From NCBI GenBank assembly GCA_029216955.1, contig JANAVB010015600.1, forward strand, positions 34,894,174 to 34,958,173: a stretch of DNA of 64,000 bases, read 5' to 3'. Each line of letters starts with the position of its first letter. The stretch's first letter is position 1. Source of the DNA: Iris pallida (lineage: Eukaryota > Streptophyta > Magnoliopsida > Asparagales > Iridaceae). The notes under the pieces are model-generated. The model was not told the origin of the DNA. It searched no databases and saw nothing but the letters and a program-made list of their open reading frames with translations. Of the stretch, positions 44,476 through 56,516 are shown in pieces. Made by a program: the position numbers and the translations under genes.

Positions 44476-45126
44476 CACTACAACAAAAAGACCTATTAAT
44501 GACGCTCGACATGGAGTTTTAATGACGGCTGATACATAAGTGTTATCAAGTTGAGAAATACCTTTTTTTTATGACGGTTTGGGCTAATTCTGGGCTTTTT
44601 ATAACGTTTATAAAACAAAGCGTTATTAATAGTTTAGAGCGGTGGCAAACTTGTAACAAACTTTCTGTAATATATTCCATCCCCCCTCCGATTTTACTCA
44701 GAAGAACTCTCATTCTCCTTGCTCTCCTTCTGCCCCCTCTTCCCTCCTCTCCTCAAAACCTAAAATTTTCCATCTCCTCCTTTCAATCTCCCACAAACCC
44801 TAACTCTAGGTCTCACTCTAAACCCTAGCTCTAGGTCTCACTCTAAGCCCTAAGCCCCCAACCCCTCCTCCCACGAACCCTAAGCCCTAAGCTCCCAACC
44901 CCTCGCTCGTCGACGGAAGTGGCGGCGGCGGGAACGATGTGGTGGGTTCATTCCGTCGATTTTTTATTCCGTCGATTTTTCTCTCTCTAATCTCTCTCAT
45001 CACCATTTTTCTTGAATAAGAAAGGGATATACGATTTGAAGAAAGGGGTTCTCAAAGAGGGAAGCCAATCTCATCATCTTCCAACTATAATGCCACCGGT
45101 CTGATGCTCTGTGGAGCACCGTAAGG

Positions 45127-45367
45127 ATGGCATGCTCCGCCCTCTCCCTCTCACTCTCCGTCTCCCTCTGCCTTCGTGCTCCTCCTTCCTCTTCCTCCAC
45201 CGCTCTCCAAACCTTAACTCTTTTGCGGCACCGCCAAACCCTAACCCTAGCTCTGTGCCGCTCCCGCCACATTTCTGGGCGGTTCTCCGCCGCTTTCGTG
45301 CCGACCTCTGGCGAAGGAGAGGATCTCGGCGGCGGTGATCGAACCGACGAGAAGAAGGCGACGGAGG
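45127..45367 (+). pseudogene. Captured first-exon-like ORF, unknown gene
   Basis: An ATG at 45127 opens a frame starting MACSALSLSLSVSLCLRAPP, rich in Ser, Leu, Arg and Thr with few acids, like a plastid transit peptide. It runs to ACGGAG|GTACAG at 45366/45367, a plausible splice donor. Upstream (44690-44940) is a CT-rich stretch with AAACCCTA/AACCCTAA motifs typical of plant 5' untranslated regions. It might be the first exon of GLYR2 or of another captured gene. I do not recognise it. Confidence 0.45.
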
Positions 45368-45671
45368 TACAGTTATCCTCCCTTCCCTCTTTCTTCAAAA
45401 TTACTTTAAAAAAATATCCCAAATTTGAGTGGTATTCTACTCATTTACTCTCTTCTTCAATTAGGGGTTTGGTTGCAAAATTCTAGGTCACGATGTTAGA
45501 GAGATGGAAACTTGTTGAATTTTACAAAGTTTCTTCTCGAACTCGGTAATTTGGATTAGATACTCATATACTAATTTAACTCTAGGACAATGCAACTAGA
45601 GCCTTAGTCGCCTGTCAAAGAGAAGATCATCAATCTTTCATGTGGAACAACTTGAAAAAGGAAACTGTAAC

Positions 45672-45833
45672 CCCGGCGAGTTCCCAGGCAGAGCGACGAT
45701 GAACGGGCGGGTGCAGGATCTGACCCAGGAGTCGTTCTCTAACGTGTTCCAGATCAGCACCGCCTTGTCCACCTTCTAGAGGCTCGTCAACACCATCGGA
45801 GCCCCAAAGGACACTCCGGAGCTCCGAGAGAAA
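45672..45833 (+). pseudogene. Captured exon of a SYP2-type syntaxin (Qa-SNARE)
   Basis: The frame reads MNGRVQDLTQESFSNVFQIS, then TALSTF, a TAG stop (about 45777) and RLVNTIGAPKDTPELREK. This matches the N-terminal Habc-domain start of plant vacuolar/prevacuolar syntaxins of the SYP21/22/23 group (xxFQINTAVSTFQRLVNTLGTPKDTPELREKL; known family). The stop replaces the conserved Gln by one base change. Only this exon is present, so no SNARE motif or membrane anchor remains. Confidence 0.85.
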
Positions 45834-46351
45834 CCGTAACCCCCTTTATGTTGTGTTACTTCAATTATTCATTCATTTCTTTTTTGTGGGATGGGAATCT
45901 AATATGAATTTTGTGTTTTCTTTGGGAAAGTTAACTCTATTATTGCTTAGGTCATGAATTCTTTCAGCTGAAGAGCAAAATGGCTCTAGATATTTACTAT
46001 GAACTAGAAAGTAAAGTCTTTGTCATTTTTGGGAAATTTTATTTCCTCCAAAGGCATTGCACTAGGAATTTAGGGCTATCTTGAAAAGTTGGGCAAAAAA
46101 TTTTTGTATTTTTTGAAGTATTACTTTCATAACCAATAACTTACTGAAGCAAAAATGTTGTTGTTAAAGAAATCTATCTATACAACTTCTATACATTATA
46201 TGATTATAGGATGTTGTAGGGTGCTGTGATTGATAAAGAAAACAGAAAACTTTCTAGTCACTTGATAAAGAAAATAGAAAACTTCTATACATTATATGAT
46301 TATAGGATGTTGTAGGATGTATCAGTTTCTTCGCTTCTCAAAAAATTTATC

Positions 46352-46359
<8 letters not shown>

Positions 46360-46426
<67 letters not shown>
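46360..46426. repeat. (TA)n microsatellite
   Basis: A pure TA run inside the Pack-CACTA element, between the syntaxin and transporter fragments. Confidence 0.95.
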
Positions 46427-46428
<2 letters not shown>

Positions 46429-46639
46429 AGGTGCCCAAAACTCAAAGTAGTTTATGAATTTGTCTTCATAAAATAGTTATGTGTTTTTGTTAATAGACCA
46501 GTCATGTTTTGTTCCTATCATTAGTCAAATGATGTTAAGTTTTTATAAGTTTCATGCTAGTAATCCTGTGATCTTTTGCTTTGGGTTTGACAAACATAAG
46601 CTCATCAACCTTTATGTTTTTGTATAAAATAAAGGGTAC

Positions 46640-47008
46640 AATCAGTAAGATAGCTAAAGGGCACAATCTCATCCCAAGTTGTTGAAAAACCATAAGGCCA
46701 ACTCCCACCTGAGTATCAAGATATTTAATAGATACCAATAGATGGTAGAGTTTGCTTTATGGAAAATAAAACTAAAGTGTATCTTACAATAACCGAACGG
46801 ATATATTTTCTCTGAGTGCAGAAAAAAATAAGTTAGTTTCTCAACGCTCTTCATGATTTTCTGAATTCAAAATGGTAGACAATAGGATTTTAATAGTTTC
46901 GGGATTGTGAACAACCTGAATCTCTGCTGCTTCCTTAGATATGTCAGCATCCTTTCCCCGCAGCAATTGCAGTGCAATTTGAAACTCTTTTTGGCTTCCC
47001 ATCTTTGC
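46640..47008 (-). pseudogene. Captured exons of an ERD6-like sugar transporter
   Basis: Three minus-strand exons with plausible splice sites. 47008-46916 reads GSQKEFQIALQLLRGKDADI and ends EAAEIQ|GTTG; 46814-46788 reads RKYIRSVI|GTAAGA; about 46710-46670 reads VGVGLMVFQQLG. Together they correspond to the cytosolic loop and the start of transmembrane helix 7 of ERD6-like (early responsive to dehydration 6) monosaccharide transporters. The segment lies in the opposite direction to the other captured genes. The rest of the transporter is absent and the last exon loses similarity after QQLG. Confidence 0.85.
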
Positions 47009-47976
47009 CTGGTAAGTTTTATGCATCCATAGATTGAGATTTCTTTATGCTTTGTATACTGAGACAAATGCCTATTTTCATCTTTATAATTTTTCGATGC
47101 GACATGCATGCTCCCATGTTTAAGGTTAATAATATACATGCCTAGGAACAGTATTACAGTGTCACACATACACAGTTGAGCTACATCTGTCAAAATAATT
47201 TGCACCTAACTGTACCAATTCAAGTAACATGCTAAGAAATCTTGAGCTGTCATAAATTGGTTGTTTAATAGTGACCAGAACTAAAAGTTAGTTAAGCCTT
47301 TTCCATAAAGGGCAAGGTTTAGTCCCATACGGATGAACCTAAACTGAATTTTTTTTTTTACAGTGATCAGTAAGATGGATATTTACATACAAGGCATTAT
47401 AATTTTTATCTTTCACATGGGAGTCTGATACTGATGAATCGAGAAATATTAACCATAATTTTTATCTTTTACATGCCTAGGAACAGTATGATGCAGAATA
47501 CATAGTTAAGAAATATGAGATGTAAAGAACACTGTTTGTTCAGTACTTAAAATTCAGACTGTTGATATGTTTCTTTGCATTGCCTGCACAACCATTAGGA
47601 ATTGGTGTATACCCGAGGGGTTTATTTACCAGGGTTGTGTTTGATTTGGTAGAAAGTGACGGAAAGGAACATGATGCGATTTCTGTAGGATTCCATTTCC
47701 GTCTTCTTTCCTTCACATTGTTCACAACCAAACATAGCCTAAATGAGCTGCTATTGAGAGGCTTTCTTTTTTGCTGCAGTATAAATTTTTCTGGTCATTA
47801 GCTTGAGTATCTGAACTTGAAAATATAATTGCAGCAATCTCTTGCTTGCTCAAATTGGTTTCTTGAATCATGAATATGCCAGGGCTTATCAAACTCCTGC
47901 CTTAGATTATGCCCCAGCTTTCTTGGCTAGGACGTTCAAACTTATAAGATTTTTGGATTGTCGACATGTTCTCCAG

Positions 47977-48644
47977 TCGAGATTTTATCTTGGGGGGTTG
48001 GAAATGGTGCAGCCATGAAACGGGTGGTTAACATGATTATGGGTAGGTCAGTAATGCAAATAAGTTCAAAACTTGATGCAAAACTCTTGAAATGCTTTTA
48101 CTCTCCTTGTCATTGAAGCCTTGATGGTTTCTCCTGAATTGCAGTATGATGGCCTCTTTTTTTGAAGGGCTTCTTTTCAGTAAGAAATTTGGCCTGGACC
48201 CGAATGTGCTTGTTGAGGTCGGTTCGCTTTGAGAACTTACAGGCTATGTTTCACTTTTTTCTTTTACCATATTACCTAATTTCATTGTTGAAGATGATAA
48301 TATGATTTGTGCAGGTAGTTTCACAGGGGGCTATAAGCGCGCCAATGTTTTCTCTGAAAGGTCCATCTATGGTTAAAGCCAGTTACCCGACCGCTTTTCC
48401 TTTGAAGCACCAGCAAAAGGTCGGTATTATTCTTACCTTCTCCTGAGTACAGGTTGTGCAAGATAAAACTGAACTTGACCCTTCGAAGCAGGATTTGAGG
48501 CTCGCGTTGGGCCTCGCAGAATCGGTCTCTCAACCTGTTCCTATCGCAGCAGCAGCCAACGAGCTGTACAAAGTTGCGAAATCTCATGGCCTCAGCGATC
48601 AGGACTTCTCTGCAGTAATGGAAGCGCTAAGAGCTAAGAGCTGA
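47977..48644 (+). pseudogene. GLYR2: Captured 3' exons of plastidial glyoxylate/succinic-semialdehyde reductase GLYR2
   Basis: Four exons with canonical borders: 47977-48046 (FYLG, GNGAAMKRVVNMIMG), 48145-48217 (MMASFFEGLLFSKKFGLDPN, then VLVE), 48315-48419 (VVSQGAISAPMFSLKGPSMV, then PTAFPLKHQQK) and 48492-48644 (DLRLALGLAESVSQPVPIAA to the natural stop). They are the C-terminal helical domain of the beta-hydroxyacid dehydrogenase family that reduces glyoxylate and succinic semialdehyde with NADPH. A 1-bp loss in the GGGGGG run near 47993 shifts the first exon, and the NADPH-binding N-terminal half is missing, so no enzyme is made. Exon sequence is otherwise close to the plant consensus, so capture is not very old. 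Confidence 0.9.
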
Positions 48645-50167
48645 TGGAGCGTTTGGCAGATTGCGGTGCTAATTCTCAGTGGCCATCTTGAAACCAGTTA
48701 GTTTCTTGTTCTTGCTACCTGTTTAAATTGTGTTTTCGAAAAACAATTTTCTTTGTCATTCCAATTTAATGATAGGTGACATTGCAAACTTATATACTTG
48801 TATCAGTATCGACTTGGAAGTGTTGCAATTCTATGGGAAAAGAAAAGGAATTCTATCATGAAAATGAGCAAATTCTATGAACTAGGAATCAATGCCAACT
48901 TTACCTTCAAAAGTTCATTAATGTTTGAAGGTAAAAGTTGGCCTCACAATAAAATATGAAGGAAAACAACATCCAAAACCCAAACCAGTCAAAGTTGAGA
49001 TGAAACTGAGTTCATTGAATTGAAAGTATGTCAATTAGATACATTGAACTGGGATTCCAGTATCACGAATTCTCAATTCCATGAATTCCAGGATTTCATA
49101 GGGTTAGCTACTTATGTTTTGATAATTGTACGTAGCTTAAAGAGACTTGATATGTACAACTATTTTTCCCCCCTTTTATACCTTTATATTGTGGTTGTTG
49201 ATGGGACGCAGGATAACTGTTCTGTTGCTAGCTTCTTTCCCCAACTATACCTTTATATTGTGTTTGTTTTGATAGACGGTGAAGGAAATCGAAACGTCCT
49301 CATTCCTTCAGGATACTGTTCTATTTCTTTCCTTTTAGAGGCATTGGCGTCATTAAATTAGTTTTTTCTTGCAAAATCTCTGCAATAGTTTTTTATGGTT
49401 TCTATATAATGTTATGATTGTTCCTATTTTCATGAAAACTCTTTTCTAAGGGATTATTCTGTCAAGCTTGTTCCAGATATGGGACAAATACCTGATCCCT
49501 ATCATGACCTAGTTTGTTTTACTCCTTTCTCTTGATATTTCATGATTAGATTTGATTTTTAGGCCTGACAATTATATGGACTGATTTGGTTGTCTTCTCT
49601 TTTTCTCAGGATTTCACTGGTGTTCCGGCTGTCGTTGATCTTTCATGATTATTGGTTATGTGGCCAAGTTTTGATGTGGACAATTTTGGCAGTTGTAAAT
49701 ATATATATATGTATTTGGATATTCTATTTTGAGAATGTAATGAAGATGTTGATATGTACTCTATTTTGAAAATGTAATAAAGATGGTGATATATAATGTT
49801 AAGTTTTTGAAATATAATATATAATGTGCAGTATAGAGAGTTATAAATATGCTAATTTGAATAGTATAAAGTGTTATAAATGTGCTACAATGAGCCTATA
49901 CATATTATCTATTCATGACGTTTTAAAATTGTTCTGAATTATGTACTATATATTAACTATTTATAACGCTTTTATAGAAACTATTCATGACGGTTATTTT
50001 ATGACGCTTTTAAAAAATATTTATAACACCCGTTTTCATAACGGTTGCTGTGAAAAAAAGCGTCATGGTTCGTCATTAATGACGCTTTTTAGCCGTCATT
50101 AAAAGGGTTTTTTGTTGTAGTGCCTCTACGAAGAGACAGCACTTCGGGGTTAACCAAACCCCACAAC

Positions 50168-52095
50168 TGTAATACCCTGAATCCCGTTGCGGAGCACGGA
50201 GCGAACTAGCGGCCGAATGGCCGAGTAGGATGAGAATTGGGGAACGTTACTAGGAAAAACTTTACCAAGATCGTGGGATAATGAATTGAGATCCTTTCCT
50301 CGTTATGGATTGGAATCTTTTGAAATGATGCCCAAGATGCAGTGGCACGCGTCTTGCGGGAAGAGTTCTATATAAGAGTCGTTTGTCCCGAGACCGTTGT
50401 CCTGCTAGTTTTCGATGCCGCTTTTGCTGTTGACTTTTGTGTGTGATTTCGTGATTGTTTTCGATGAATGTTTTCATGGATTTACTTTCACTGTCTACAC
50501 ATTTTCATATCGGATCACTGAGAGAAAGAGAAGAAGTATGATGACCAGACGTTGGTGCCAATATAGGTGCTAACGCAGTGAACCGAGCTTGATGTTGCAT
50601 GAAAGACCTCTTTCTCTCGGCAATTCACCAATAAGTGAGTGGCTTTGATCCTTCGACGATCCTTAATCTTCGTGCGTAACAATGGTAGACTTGTTATTGC
50701 GTTCGGTGCTTAATAAAAGATGCCTAGTAATAATTCGAAAAGATAATGAAAAGATAAATTATCACATGGCTAGGCTTATGTTGCAAAACAAATGATGCTT
50801 GTATGTTACAATATGAATTATTGAACAGGTGACGCAAAGACCCATGTATTGGGCGGTAAGTATATCAGACTTTGGTTCGAAAGAATGATAACACTAATGA
50901 ATAGTCCCTCGGTTGGATGAATGAGTATACGAGCCTATGTCTCAAGGTAAGATGGTAAGATGGCAAAATGGTAAGATGTCAAGTTGGCAAGATGAAATGA
51001 GAACTACGACTTATGTGTGGAAGATGTTATTATCATGCATGTTATGTCTCTTATTAGTTGAGTTGCATTACGTGCATGGTCATGGACAACTTGTGCACAT
51101 GATAGTTCCCAGAACGGTAATCCGCGGCCACGGACCCAGTTCGTCCTAGGGGGAACAAGGATTGATGCCAACGTACTGGCATCGGTATACGGGACTTGTA
51201 GTGGGGCTAGCTACCTGCACTGCAAAGGCACCGTTATACCAGTAAGACGGTCCAAGATGGCGTGTCGCCATTGACCTTTATATAGACAAGTGTCATAGCT
51301 AACAATGTCTTATGCAGGCAAGAGTAAGTGGTATTCATAAAAATATAGGGATGGCTATCGACCGTGGGTAAGATTCACTAAATTGGTGATCAATATGAAT
51401 TCTTTATGTTAGAACAACATGAATTGCTTATGTTTCTAACATCACTGTGTGCTTCTTATATTTCTTATCAAATATATGAATTGCTAATGGACCCTACGGC
51501 AAAGATAGAAGATCATAAATCAATAGTGAACATTCATATAATTTACTACTGTTGATTTATGGTGAGATTGGTTGCGGCCGCTCACCAGTACATATATGGC
51601 AATGTACTGACCCTTGTCTCCACAAGTGCCGGGAACGTCGTAGATAATCTTAGACACTGAAGGCTTGCTATCCGACTCTTTAGAAGCTTCATACATTCTT
51701 GAAGTTTCCACTTGAAGAAGAAGGCATTTTGCTGAAGATGGTTATTGTCGCATTATTAATAAAGGAATATGATGTATGGAACAAGTTGTATCTCATTTCA
51801 ATATTTCTGCAAGTTGTAGCCAAGTTTGGCATTTCATCTCGGCTGTTTGAGAGCCTTATGTTTTCTATTTCAAAGATATCAATAAAGAGCTTATTTTAGA
51901 TCATATTTGTGTTGTCCAACTTCTTTGTTAACTTGCTGCGAATCTCTATTCAAAATGTCTCTTTTATAAAAGGAATACGAGCACGCCTTGTACAAGTGCA
52001 ATTCCAGACTTATACGACATCACGCCTTAGCGAGGACAAACGATTCGACGTGAATCAAAGTGGAGGCGAATGATTCCCCGAATCGGGGCGTGACA
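50168..52095 (+). mobile_element. Solo LTR (chromovirus family)
   Basis: Runs from TGTAATACCCTGAATCCCG to CGAATCGGGGCGTGACA, 1928 bp, flanked by the TSD ACAAC (50163-50167 and 52096-52100). No interior sequence is present, so recombination between the two LTRs removed it. A TATA box TATATAAG is at 50368-50375. Blocks near 50740-50930 resemble the truncated LTR at 24994-25633. A GCAGGCAAGAGTAAGTGG segment near 51315 resembles the donor-like sites in related LTRs. The small frames (50937-51149, 51520-51899) have no family match. Confidence 0.92.
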
Positions 52096-52100
52096 ACAAC

Positions 52101-52909
52101 TTCGACATATTGGCACAACTTGCCAGTACTCCAGCTCAGTTGTCCTTGTTCGAGCTCCTCCGCCTGTCTAAAGATACTCGAAAGGCTCTCTGCGAAGTCC
52201 TGAAGGACGCTGAGCCTTTCATCAGTCAGGTCCAGCAGCCTGAGGATGATCCAACAGCATGTCCACACTGCCATAGTGTGGGGGAGATCATCTCCAACAT
52301 CACATTCACTAAACAAGACCTGCTACTCAAGAACAACCGACACAACAGACCGTTGTATTATACAGGGTATGTTGGGGCCATCAAGGTAGATCGAATACAG
52401 ATCGACCCGGGGTCTTCTCTCAGCATTATCCCCCGAACTCTGCTCCAAACATTGGGGATCCCGATGCATCGTCTGACGGATCCCACACTACAATCAGTAG
52501 CTTCAACGCCAGCAAGAGTGAGCTACTGGAGAAGATCTGCCTGAAGTGTCATATCGGTAATCTCCAGACCGAAGTGACCTGCTATGTTGTGGAAGCGGAC
52601 GTCAACTACAACATCTTGTTAGGGCGTCCATGGCTACACGAATACATGGTGGTACCATCCACTCTCCATCAATGTATGAAGTATGTATCCACCAACGGCA
52701 TAGTCCGAACAGAGTTCATTGATGCCGATCGTTTCAGAGGGATTGAGGCCTTCTTCACGGACTCTGATCTGTACAAATCAATTCATCTCGAAGATGAAGC
52801 CAACGTTGCCGATAAGGAAGCCGAAGCTGATTTGGAGGCAGAAATGATAATCGATGCTCTCCTAAAAGTGCACTCAAAGGGAAGCCACCTCAAACACCGC
52901 CTCCTTTAG
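52101..52909 (+). pseudogene. Tat 2 protease region
   Basis: The first frame reads LSLFELLRLSKDTRKAL, then YTGYVGAIKVDRIQIDPGSS. The active-site Asp is at 52404 in the D-x-G-S-S form used by Tat aspartic proteases. A shift near 52490 moves the reading to a second frame with CYVVEADVNYNILLGRPWLH and VPSTLHQCMKYV, the conserved C-terminal half of the protease domain. An acidic tail ends at 52909. The protease would cut the polyprotein. Between 52910 and 53255 only broken frames rich in Pro and Lys occur. Confidence 0.88.
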
Positions 52910-53255
52910 TAGTCAAACTTCGTGGGAGACTACCAACTTCTCAGGGCCATACAAACACTGAAGCCCCTTTGAAGATACGACTCAAGGGAAAGTCTCCGGA
53001 AGTGACGACTCCTCTCATGGAAAAACTATATGGGAAGGCACCAGTCACCGGAACACCAACCGAGGCACCTCTCAAGGTGCAGATTAAAGGCAGACCTCCT
53101 CAATCTTCAGCCCTACCTAAGCTTTAAGAGAAGGCCCACGTATCTCTATCGGCACCAGAGCCGAAAAGGCCAAGCTCCCAATAGGTTCTCCCAAACCACC
53201 TCAGGCTGCTCCAGTACTCACTGACAAAGAACTGGAAGAGTATATATCCGCCAAT

Positions 53256-53699
53256 GTGGATGTACCGTCCCTTGATGATGTAATCCCTCGGGACAAGATC
53301 CCATATTTTATCAATAAAAGGGTGTCTTTCAATTATTCTAGTCTTCCACATTGGAATGCCATGTATACTCTAGATAAAGCTCTACAGTCATTACAAACAC
53401 AAATAACGACTGTTAATCATGTAAATCGAGTCATCCTGTACCAAGAAGTCTGTTATATAGTCCCGCCTCAGAACCAAGACGAGAAATCTATTATCTTTGG
53501 CAAAGTCAAGCGTCACCAAGACCTTTCACTGACGGAGCCAGAACACGACACCGACAGAATACAAATTTACCGGTACAATGATCGAGCCAAGTATCTCATC
53601 CAAAAGATGGGCTACAACCTAAAAAGTGGCCAGGGTCTAGACTGTGGCAAGGGCCGACATCTTCCCTTACGACTCCCTATTCCGAAAGGGAAGCCATAA
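53256..53699 (+). pseudogene. Tat 2 linker with G-patch-like motif
   Basis: A 147-codon frame. Residues about 112-138 read YLIQKMGYNLKSGQGLDCGK, the spaced glycine pattern of a G-patch, a short RNA-binding motif that Tat elements carry between protease and reverse transcriptase. The frame stops at 53699; a decayed linker follows to about 54165 (acidic, with EDEDDNQ and FEEEPWAQ pieces). Confidence 0.7.
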
Positions 53700-54165
53700 A
53701 ACTATTATCACCGTACTCGATGGAGGGTGGGCTACATCACGCCCCCAACAACCCTAGAAAGTTTAGAAGCAGAAGATGTCTCACATTCTCACTCGTCTGA
53801 GGCTTCAACTTAAGACTCCGACACTAGCATCGGCCCAATCTACAGGAAGGTGTTGTCAGCTAACATGACATCTACACACCCTTCAGAAGATGAAGACGAC
53901 AATCAAACAATAGAGTTCTTCGAAGAAGAACCCTGGGCTCAACGTCTAGGTGCACAATAGAAATCTCGCTTTGAACTACGGAAACCCCCTACTGAAGACG
54001 AAGTCGAGTAGGTCGACCTTGGGGATGGATCTTCATCCAAACCTATCTTCATCAGCAAGAGCTTAGTAGGGAAGGACCGAGAATCTTTGGTCCAACTGGT
54101 CAAAGAATACATCGACGTCTTCGTTTGGAGCTACGAAGACATGCCGGGACGACCCACAAGTCACA

Positions 54166-54961
54166 ATATACAAGCTTAATATCTTACCTGATGCTAAGCC
54201 CATTAAGCAGCAACAGCGACGCTTCCATCCCAACATCATGGACGCTATCGACAAAAAAGTAGATAAGCTCCTAGACAGCGGATTTATTCGCGAAGAGCAA
54301 CATCCAGACTGGGTGGACAACATCGGTTCCGTCACAAAGAAGAACAAGAAGATTCGGGTCTACAATCGACTTTTGGCATCTCAATTCTGCTTGCCCAAAG
54401 GGTAAATTTCCACTCCCGATCACCGACATAATGATCGACAACACATGTGGCTTCGAGCGTATGTCATTCATGGAGGGGTACTCAGGCTAAAACCAGATCA
54501 AGATGTTCCCAGAAGACAAAAAACATACGTCGTTCAGGACTCCGAAGGGGATTTACTGCTACATAGTATTGCCTTTTGGCCTGAAGAAAGCAGGTGCCAC
54601 ATACCAAAGAGCTATGAGCACCATCTTCCGCCAGTACCTCCGCAAAACAATCGAATGCTATGTTGACGATATTGCCGTCATGAGCCGTCTTCGAGGTCTT
54701 CGATCTGATGCGGGCACATCAGCTCAAGATGAACTCCACCAAATCCTTCCTTGGGGTTTCCAGTAGAAAGTTCTTGGGCTTCATTATCACTGCAAAAGGC
54801 ATCCATGTCGAACCCAAGAAAACTAAAGCTATCCTTGACATGGACCCTCCGAAGAACCTTAGAGAACTTCGAGGCCTGCAGGGACGTCTCGCATACATCC
54901 GAAGGTTTATCGCGAACCTTTCCGGGAAATGCCAATCCTTCACCAAGCTCATGAAGAAGGG
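54166..54961 (+). pseudogene. Tat 2 reverse transcriptase (5' two thirds)
   Basis: Read across several frames: KPIKQQQRRFHPNIMDAI and KLLDSGFIREEQHPDWV, then a shift, FPLPITDIMIDNTCG, a stop after GYSG, IYCYIVLPFGLKKAGATYQR, and the catalytic YVDD (54659-54670). After another shift it reads LKMNSTKSFLGVSSRKFLGF and ends at FTKLMKKG, at the junction with the next insertion at 54962. RNase H and integrase would lie beyond the inserts, outside the window. Confidence 0.9.
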
Positions 54962-55639
54962 TGTCACGACCCGCACCCACCGGGAGGGTACGAGTACGTA
55001 ACAACGCCCAGCCTACGCCGCAGTGTCGGCGGTAGAACGCTGTTCTAGGTCATGAACTATAACTACATAACATGAATATACTCTCCAAAAGGAGGCCAAC
55101 ACAGAGGTACAACTCAATCACAATCTAAGGCAGAATGTAGCACGATAGAAATAGATAAGAAATCCTCAATTGAGGTACAGCAGAAATAAATAACAAGTCT
55201 CAACATCTATAAAATATACAACTCTAAAAATAAAGACAACAGTTTAAACATAAAAAAAGAGGACAGTCTAAGCTATCTACACTATACAAGGTATCATCCT
55301 GAGCAGCTGCCTGAACCTCCCTAGGGGTCCAGGTCGCGAGTGTCAACTAGGCAAACTCCAAGTAAGGGTGCAGGGTTCCTCATCATCCTCTGTAAAATTT
55401 TTAACAGGTCCAGTCAGGACGGGAGCGAGCACAAAATATCTCACGCAGTTCATATCATGTTAGGAAATATAAAGCATGCAATAGAGTAAGGTACATGAAA
55501 CGCTGAAAGAAAGAAGTATATAAAAAATAGTAGAGATTTGATAACAGGAAATATCTAAATATGATAAGTAAGAACTGTAAGCCTACTGTGATTTAGAGTA
55601 TAATATGGTTATGTAAACGGTCTAGGAAAATACAATGGT

Positions 55640-55880
55640 AACTCCATTGTACGTGGGTGTACAATAGACATATACAATAGTTATACAATCTTGTACAATA
55701 GGATTTGATTACATAACCAATTCTACTCCCCCTCCCCAATCAATACACAAGAATCCACTCTAGTTACGTTATCTTGCACAATAGTGTACAATGTTATACA
55801 ATGGATGTACAATATTATACAATAGATGTACAATGTTATACAATAGTTGTACAATGTTATACAATAGTGTACAATGGTCT
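55640..55880. repeat. Degenerate tandem TGTACAATGTTATACAATAG repeats
   Basis: About ten loosely ordered 18-20-bp units, most regular between 55765 and 55880. Absent from the 1-4820 copy, so it expanded after the two copies diverged or was lost there. Confidence 0.85.
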
Positions 55881-56466
55881 ATCCCTGGGACTCATGTGAT
55901 ACTGAGAGTACAATATGCACAAGGAGTATACAAGGATATAGGTATTCAATAAATACAATATGGAAGTGAACGCACATCACAATATGTATCTAGTGAATAC
56001 AAGGGGATAACATCCCAAAAAGAAGATCTGTATAGTACCAATCCGTGATAACAACGTGTCAGCATCAAGTACAGTAATCTAGAACAAGAATGTAAATCCA
56101 GACAAGTATGAAACGGTCAGAGAATGTACTCGCCTGATAACTGAATGTCCGAAGAGGGTGTACTGCCTGAGGAGAGGTGTCTGTCTCCTAATCAGAGCAA
56201 CACAAGTTACAACATGTCTAAAATAAAGAAATAGACTACTACAATGCATCTACATGCTGTCTAGGTCAAACTAGGCTAAAGTCAACACTTGGTCAACTCT
56301 AGTCAACTATCTAGTCAAAGCTAGGTCAACTGGGTCAACATAGACTCAATGAAGTCTCACAAGGCCTAACCAGTCTACCCTAGCTAGTACACACCATACA
56401 AATCCAAGGCTATACAAGCCAACACAAGTCACATATCAAGATACATCACATTCATGCATATTCAAC

Positions 56467-56468
<2 letters not shown>

Positions 56469-56514
<46 letters not shown>
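56469..56514. repeat. (TA)n microsatellite
   Basis: Pure TA run inside the family A LTR. A similar run occurs at 59232-59271 in the interior. Confidence 0.95.

Positions 56515-56516
<2 letters not shown>

Larger units (their letters stand above)
44476..50122 (+). mobile_element. Pack-CACTA transposon carrying fragments of three host genes
   Basis: Ends CACTACAACAAAAA (44476-44489) and its complement (50109-50122), 5647 bp, with the 3-bp TSD CCT (44473-44475 and 50123-50125), the hallmark of CACTA elements. Subterminal TTAATGACG/ATAACG/TGACGCTTTT motifs repeat at both ends (to about 44640 and from about 49910). There is no transposase. Inside are exons resembling a SYP2 syntaxin (+), an ERD6-like sugar transporter (-) and GLYR2 (+), with introns retained, so capture was from genomic DNA. 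Stretches 45840-46640, 47010-47976 and 48645-49900 are AT-rich intron- or spacer-like DNA with no further recognisable exons. Confidence 0.95.
25634..54961 (+). mobile_element. Tat-lineage Ty3/gypsy element 2, 5' LTR to reverse transcriptase, carrying nested insertions
   Basis: Plus-strand pieces in element order are: LTR 25634-27597 and 37206-37288, PBS 37292-37310, ORF1, gag 38412-39079 and 42951-44475, a 42-bp slice at 50126-50167, protease region 52101-52909, G-patch-like 53256-53699 and reverse transcriptase to 54961. The breaks carry perfect target duplications (AGTCC, ACCTC, CCT, ACAAC), so these pieces were contiguous. RNase H, integrase and the 3' LTR are not in the window. Many stops and shifts show it is old and inactive. 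Confidence 0.85.

Noticed and set aside
44810..45250. AACCCTAA-type motifs that look like interstitial telomere repeat
   Set aside because: Units are scattered and mixed with CTCTAGGTCTCAC; they resemble telo-box motifs common in plant 5' untranslated regions, within the captured gene start.
45672..48644. Active host genes for syntaxin, sugar transporter and GLYR2
   Set aside because: Only partial exon sets are present, with a nonsense change, a frameshift and mixed orientation, all inside CACTA termini with a CCT duplication.
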